Shown piece by piece: positions 5,293 through 8,506 of a DNA stretch of 8,506 bases; position 1 is the first letter of the stretch, and every line of letters begins with the position of its first letter. A model generated the notes under the pieces. That model worked only from the letters and a program-made list of their open reading frames with translations. It was not told the origin of the DNA and searched no databases. This stretch comes from Burkholderiaceae bacterium. Its GTDB lineage: Bacteria; Pseudomonadota; Gammaproteobacteria; Burkholderiales; Burkholderiaceae. A program made the translations under genes and the position numbers. Location of the stretch: NCBI GenBank assembly GCA_947461805.1, contig CANHMJ010000058.1, forward strand, positions 1 to 8,506. The letters run 5' to 3'.

Positions 5293-6425
5293 GCATTTAC
5301 CACCGAGGCAGTATCAATCTCAAACGCAGCCCAATCCCCTAGCTCCAAACTGGCCTCCAGGAAAAAATCAGCAATTGCCGTTTTGCTCTGCAACTTAGCC
5401 AAAGCATGGTGATCGGATAGGCGCTGGCGCCAATAGCGTGAACCTGCCCTTCCATGAGCTAGGCCAAGAATATGCCGGGTAAAGGCACCAATGTAAAACG
5501 GCTTACCCTTACTCTGGCATTCATCAAACCAGCGCCACACTTGATGCACTAAGCCTATTTGCACGCGATGCCACTCAGACTCGCTAAAGAGATAGCCTGC
5601 AGCTTCTCCATTGGTCTCAAGCAAGTCATCCCAGCCAAGTAACATGGCCGGAAAATGATAGGCGGCACGCCCCACCATAAAGCCATCAAAGTCATGCCAG
5701 TGGCCCGCGATTTGGTCGTTGTTCTCTAGGCCACCATTAAGCAGTACAGCGACATTTGGAAACTGCTTTTGGAGATCCAAGCGCAATTGCGCCGCCACGG
5801 CATAGTGCAATGGGGGCTTACTGCGGTTTTCTTTAGGCGAGAGGCCCTTCAATACGGCATTACGCGCATGAATGGTGACCTGATGGGCGCCAGCATCAGC
5901 CACTGCCAACATAAAGTTCAGTGCGAACTGATAGTCTGCCTGATATCTACTGGCATCCATTTGATCTAAGCCCAGGCGATGCTTTACCGAGATTGGTAAA
6001 TCGCAAGCCGCCCGCATAGCCCGAACGCAGTCAGCCACCAATTGCGGCTCTGCCATCAGGCAAGCCCCAAAGGCGCCGCGCTGCACTCGCTCTGAAGGAC
6101 AGCCACAATTGAGATCGATTTCATCATATCCCCATTGGGCTGCTAGGGCCGCTGCTTTCGCGAGATCCGCTGGCTCACTGCCCCCCAGTTGCAGTACTAC
6201 GGGATGCTGCTCGTCGGAATAATCGAGATGTCGCGGCACATCGCCATGCAGCAATGCGCCTGTAGTCACCATTTCGGTATAAAGAACAGCGTGCTTAGAC
6301 AGTTGCCGATGGAATGAGCGGCAGTGCCGATCGGTCCACTCCATCATCGGGGCAACGGCTAAACGCTTCCTTCTAGGATTGGCTTGGTGCTTCTTGTCGG
6401 ATTGCGTCATTGCATCTGAATCCAT
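5289..6425 (-). CDS. dusA: tRNA-dihydrouridine(20/20a) synthase DusA
   Basis: DusA is an FMN- and NADPH-dependent enzyme that reduces uridine 20 and 20a in tRNA D loops. The 378-residue protein has the TIM-barrel start LAVAPMMEWTDRHCR (22-36), YTEMVTTGALL (49-59), VVLQLGGSEP (76-85), and DLNCGCPSERVQ (104-115), where Cys109 is the expected catalytic acid. Then come GAFGACLM (118-125), SVKHRLG (146-152), TIHARNA (184-190), LLNGGL (228-233) and GFMVGRAAYHFP (248-259) for phosphate and flavin binding. PMMEWTD, the RNAVLKGLSPKENR stretch and the NGGL-VGRAAYHFP pattern favour DusA over DusB or DusC. A short charged N-terminal extension is present; the start could instead be the ATG at 6408-6410. 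No clear Shine-Dalgarno or promoter was found, although the terminator upstream implies a promoter in 6426-6480. It overlaps the helicase gene by 4 bases. Confidence 0.95.
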   Translation of the reverse strand: MDSDAMTQSDKKHQANPRRKRLAVAPMMEWTDRHCRSFHRQLSKHAVLYTEMVTTGALLHGDVPRHLDYSDEQHPVVLQLGGSEPADLAKAAALAAQWGYDEIDLNCGCPSERVQRGAFGACLMAEPQLVADCVRAMRAACDLPISVKHRLGLDQMDASRYQADYQFALNFMLAVADAGAHQVTIHARNAVLKGLSPKENRSKPPLHYAVAAQLRLDLQKQFPNVAVLLNGGLENNDQIAGHWHDFDGFMVGRAAYHFPAMLLGWDDLLETNGEAAGYLFSESEWHRVQIGLVHQVWRWFDECQSKGKPFYIGAFTRHILGLAHGRAGSRYWRQRLSDHHALAKLQSKTAIADFFLEASLELGDWAAFEIDTASVVNA

Positions 6426-6480
6426 TGGATTTCTATCATTCGCTTCATGCCATTATCCAGTACCGCTGCTTCACGCAGAG

Positions 6481-6508
6481 AGAAAAACCACCCGAAGGTG
6501 GTTTTTCT
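6481..6508 (-). terminator. Strong intrinsic terminator of the truB-typA unit with UUCG tetraloop
   Basis: A perfect 12-pair stem, AGAAAAACCACC (6481-6492) with GGTGGTTTTTCT (6497-6508), encloses a 4-base loop (6493-6496). On the - strand the loop reads TTCG closed by C-G, the very stable cUUCGg form, and the 3' arm gives the U run (GGUUUUUCU). It begins 15 bases after the typA stop codon, which fixes its direction and owner. It separates typA from dusA. The symmetric A and T runs would also let it act in the other direction, but no + strand gene ends here. Confidence 0.93.
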
Positions 6509-6523
6509 AGCAAACGCGGGAAC

Positions 6524-8341
6524 TTAATCGCGTGATGCTTTTTTACGCTCATGCTCTTTTAAATAACGCTTACGAACGCGAACGCTCTTTGGGGTTACCT
6601 CAACCAATTCATCATCGCTAATGAATTCCACTGCGTACTCTAAAGTCAAGTCAATTGGGGTGACCAAGCGGACTGCCTCATCTGTTCCGGAAGAGCGCAC
6701 GTTGGTTAGTTGTTTGCCTTTAATCGGGTTTACAACCAGATCGTTATCGCGACTATGAATGCCAATGACCATGCCTTCGTATACAGGGTCACCGTGTTTC
6801 ACAAACATACGGCCACGGTCTTGCAGCTTCCAAATAGCATACGCAACGGCTTCGCCATCGTCTTGACTAATCAATACGCCATTATGGCGCTCACCTAAAA
6901 CGCCATCTTTTGCTGGCGCATAGCAATCAAAGGTATGGCTCATCAAACCATTACCGCGGGTCATGGTCATAAAGTCTCCCTGAAAACCAATCAGGCCACG
7001 CGCAGGAATACGGTATTCAAGTCGGGTGCGGCCTTTACCATCGCTCACCATGTCTAACAATTCACCCTTACGCTTACCCAAATCTTCCATTACAGAGCCT
7101 TGGGTAGTGTCTTCGATGTCAACCGTAAGGTTCTCAAACGGCTCCATCTTGACGCCATTTTCTTCATGAAATATCACGCGTGGACGGGATACTGCCATCT
7201 CATAGCCCTCACGGCGCATCGTCTCCACTAAGATCGTTAAATGCAATTCACCGCGACCAGAAACCTCAAAAACCGTATCGTCATCGGTCTGACGTACACG
7301 TAAGGCCATATTGGATTTGAGCTCACGATCCAAACGTTCCCGAATTTGACGGCTGGTGACAAACTTCCCTTCGCGACCAGCGAGTGGGCTGGTGTTGACC
7401 ATGAAGTTCATGGTCAAGGTCGGCTCATCAATTTTGAGCATGGGCAACGGATCAGGCGTATCAACCGCGCAAATCGTTGTGCCAATAGCTAATTCTTCAA
7501 TACCGTTAATCAAGGCGATATCACCAGCAAAGGCTTCGTCAACAACCTCTCGCTCCAAGCCTTTGAATTTCAATACTTGATTAACGCGCCCTTTAAATGG
7601 GACACCCTCTGGGCCATTCATGCAAATCACTTCCATGCCCGGCTTAACGCGACCACGGTTCACACGACCAATACCAATTTTGCCAACATAACTGTTGTAA
7701 TCAATCGAGGAGATTTGGAACTGCAAAGGACCATCCGGATTATCGTCCCGCACCGGCACATTTTTGAGAACAGAGTCAAATAAAGGACGCATATCGCCCT
7801 CACGCACATCTTCTGTCAAGCCTGCATAGCCATTTAAGCCGGATGCGTAAATGATTGGGAAATCGAGTTGCTCTTCAGTGGCACCCAGTTTGTCAAACAA
7901 TTCAAAGGTTGCGTTAATTACGTAATCGCAACGAGCACCTGGACGGTCAACCTTGTTGATCACCACAATTGGCTTTAAGCCAAGCGCTAACGCTTTCTTA
8001 GTTACGAAACGGGTTTGCGGCATGGGGCCCTCCACCGCATCAACCAAAAGCAATACACCATCCACCATCGAGAGAACGCGCTCTACCTCGCCTCCGAAGT
8101 CAGCGTGACCCGGTGTATCGACGATGTTAATGTGGGTGCCGTCGTATTCAACTGAGCAGTTCTTGGACAAAATAGTAATGCCGCGCTCTTTTTCAAGATC
8201 GTTCGAGTCCATAACCCGTTCAGTCATTTTTTCATTGGAGCGGAAGGTGCCAGATTGGCGCAGTAATTGATCTACTAAGGTAGTTTTACCGTGGTCAACG
8301 TGGGCGATGATTGCAATGTTACGAAGTGCGCGTTTAGTCAT
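6524..8341 (-). CDS. typA: Ribosome-associated GTPase TypA/BipA
   Basis: TypA/BipA is a translational GTPase related to EF-G and LepA. It binds 70S ribosomes and helps large-subunit assembly, especially in cold or stress. The 605-residue length is standard. The GTPase domain shows G1 AHVDHGKTTL (13-22), switch I ERGITI (52-57), G3 DTPGHADFGGE (75-85), G4 NKVD (129-132) and G5 SGLNG (167-171). Later landmarks are NTSPLAGREGKFVTSRQI (from about 316), GRGELHLTIL, ARGLIGFQ and the BipA C-terminal domain ending in the basic RVRKRYLKEHERKKASRD. All key residues are intact. The ATG at 8339-8341 matches the family start, with AGAAG at 8348-8352, 6 bases upstream, as a likely ribosome-binding site. 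It follows truB by 27 bases and ends at a strong terminator, so it is probably the last gene of that operon. It contains a 23-base palindrome at 7395-7417. Confidence 0.98.
   Translation of the reverse strand: MTKRALRNIAIIAHVDHGKTTLVDQLLRQSGTFRSNEKMTERVMDSNDLEKERGITILSKNCSVEYDGTHINIVDTPGHADFGGEVERVLSMVDGVLLLVDAVEGPMPQTRFVTKKALALGLKPIVVINKVDRPGARCDYVINATFELFDKLGATEEQLDFPIIYASGLNGYAGLTEDVREGDMRPLFDSVLKNVPVRDDNPDGPLQFQISSIDYNSYVGKIGIGRVNRGRVKPGMEVICMNGPEGVPFKGRVNQVLKFKGLEREVVDEAFAGDIALINGIEELAIGTTICAVDTPDPLPMLKIDEPTLTMNFMVNTSPLAGREGKFVTSRQIRERLDRELKSNMALRVRQTDDDTVFEVSGRGELHLTILVETMRREGYEMAVSRPRVIFHEENGVKMEPFENLTVDIEDTTQGSVMEDLGKRKGELLDMVSDGKGRTRLEYRIPARGLIGFQGDFMTMTRGNGLMSHTFDCYAPAKDGVLGERHNGVLISQDDGEAVAYAIWKLQDRGRMFVKHGDPVYEGMVIGIHSRDNDLVVNPIKGKQLTNVRSSGTDEAVRLVTPIDLTLEYAVEFISDDELVEVTPKSVRVRKRYLKEHERKKASRD
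7395..7417. repeat. Perfect 23-base palindrome inside typA
   Basis: The arm TTGACCATGAA (7395-7405) and its exact reverse complement (7407-7417) flank a single central G (7406). On the coding (-) strand the repeat starts at the first base of typA codon 309 and covers Leu309 to part of Asn316, just before the conserved NTSP motif. As RNA it could form a stem of about 10 pairs with a 3-base loop. There is no adjacent T run. Confidence 0.88.
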
Positions 8342-8368
8342 GTGAAGCTTCTAAAGTTAAAAATGAGG

Positions 8369-8506
8369 TTAAGGGGCTTGTGAAATCAAGCGTTTAGGGT
8401 GCAGTACGCCGGAACGGCAATCGGCAGTACCAATAAAGTTATGAGGCGCTGCAGTAGCGCGATAAATCCGCACCAATGCTTCTGCCAATGGAAATTTAGT
8501 ATTTAC
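8369..8506 (-). CDS. truB: tRNA pseudouridine(55) synthase TruB, C-terminal fragment (window edge)
   Basis: Only the last 45 codons and the TAA (8369-8371) lie in the window; the catalytic part is outside. The fragment contains FPLAEALVRIY, then FIGTADCRSGVLHPKRLIS. This resembles the TruB C-terminal domain, where a VR-(F/Y) strand, an (F/Y)-(L/I)-G turn and a G-x-L-x-P-(K/R)-R-L end are typical. TruB makes pseudouridine 55 in the T loop of nearly all tRNAs. The call is strengthened by position: in Burkholderia and relatives the order nusA-infB-rbfA-truB-typA is common. The gene is 27 bases upstream of typA on the same strand and probably co-transcribed with it. Alone the fragment would be weak evidence; with context it is good. 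Confidence 0.82.
   Translation of the reverse strand, partial: VNTKFPLAEALVRIYRATAAPHNFIGTADCRSGVLHPKRLISQAP

Noticed and set aside
5781..5792. 12-base palindrome GCGCAATTGCGC in dusA
   Set aside because: About two of this length are expected by chance in a window this size.
6426..6480. Possible -10 (GATAAT) for a dusA promoter on the - strand
   Set aside because: A promoter is expected here because a strong terminator lies just upstream, but no -35 at acceptable spacing could be found, so no site is claimed.

Overview
The window looks like chromosomal housekeeping DNA from a betaproteobacterium. The family content, protein style and moderate base composition suggest Burkholderiaceae, most likely a Polynucleobacter-type organism. 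This rests on recognising protein families and the truB-typA neighbourhood; no database search was run. There is no sign of phage, insertion sequence, integron, CRISPR or plasmid material.

Left part, + strand (1-3528): the window opens inside a penicillin acylase-family Ntn hydrolase. It has lost most of its alpha segment, but the catalytic Ser-Asn-Asn-Trp beta-chain start and the complete beta chain are present. Next come a small exported protein resembling the surface-adhesin E family and, only 10 bases later, a small predicted lipoprotein that probably starts at TTG. A weak, U-rich terminator follows. purU (formyltetrahydrofolate deformylase) then stands alone and carries a perfect 24-base palindrome in its coding sequence.

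Right part, - strand (3548-8506): in transcription order this holds the 3' end of truB, then typA/bipA. A strong terminator with a UUCG tetraloop follows typA. Next are dusA and a PIF1-like helicase joined by a 4-base ATGA overlap, then tRNA-His(GTG) with its own promoter. A short DUF3820 gene begins 18 bases after the tRNA CCA end. purU and the DUF3820 gene converge with 19 bases between their stops.

Functional picture: the - strand genes concern translation and RNA. They cover tRNA pseudouridylation (TruB), a ribosome-associated GTPase (TypA), tRNA dihydrouridylation (DusA) and a tRNA gene, with one DNA helicase coupled to dusA. The + strand genes are unrelated: periplasmic amide hydrolysis, two small envelope proteins, and one-carbon metabolism (PurU).

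I see no clear new multi-gene system. The observations most worth a second look are the two long perfect palindromes inside purU and typA, the dusA-helicase coupling, the tRNA-His/DUF3820 transcription unit with a leader of at most about 18 bases and no ribosome-binding site, and the hairpin-rich, TTG-started lipoprotein gene.
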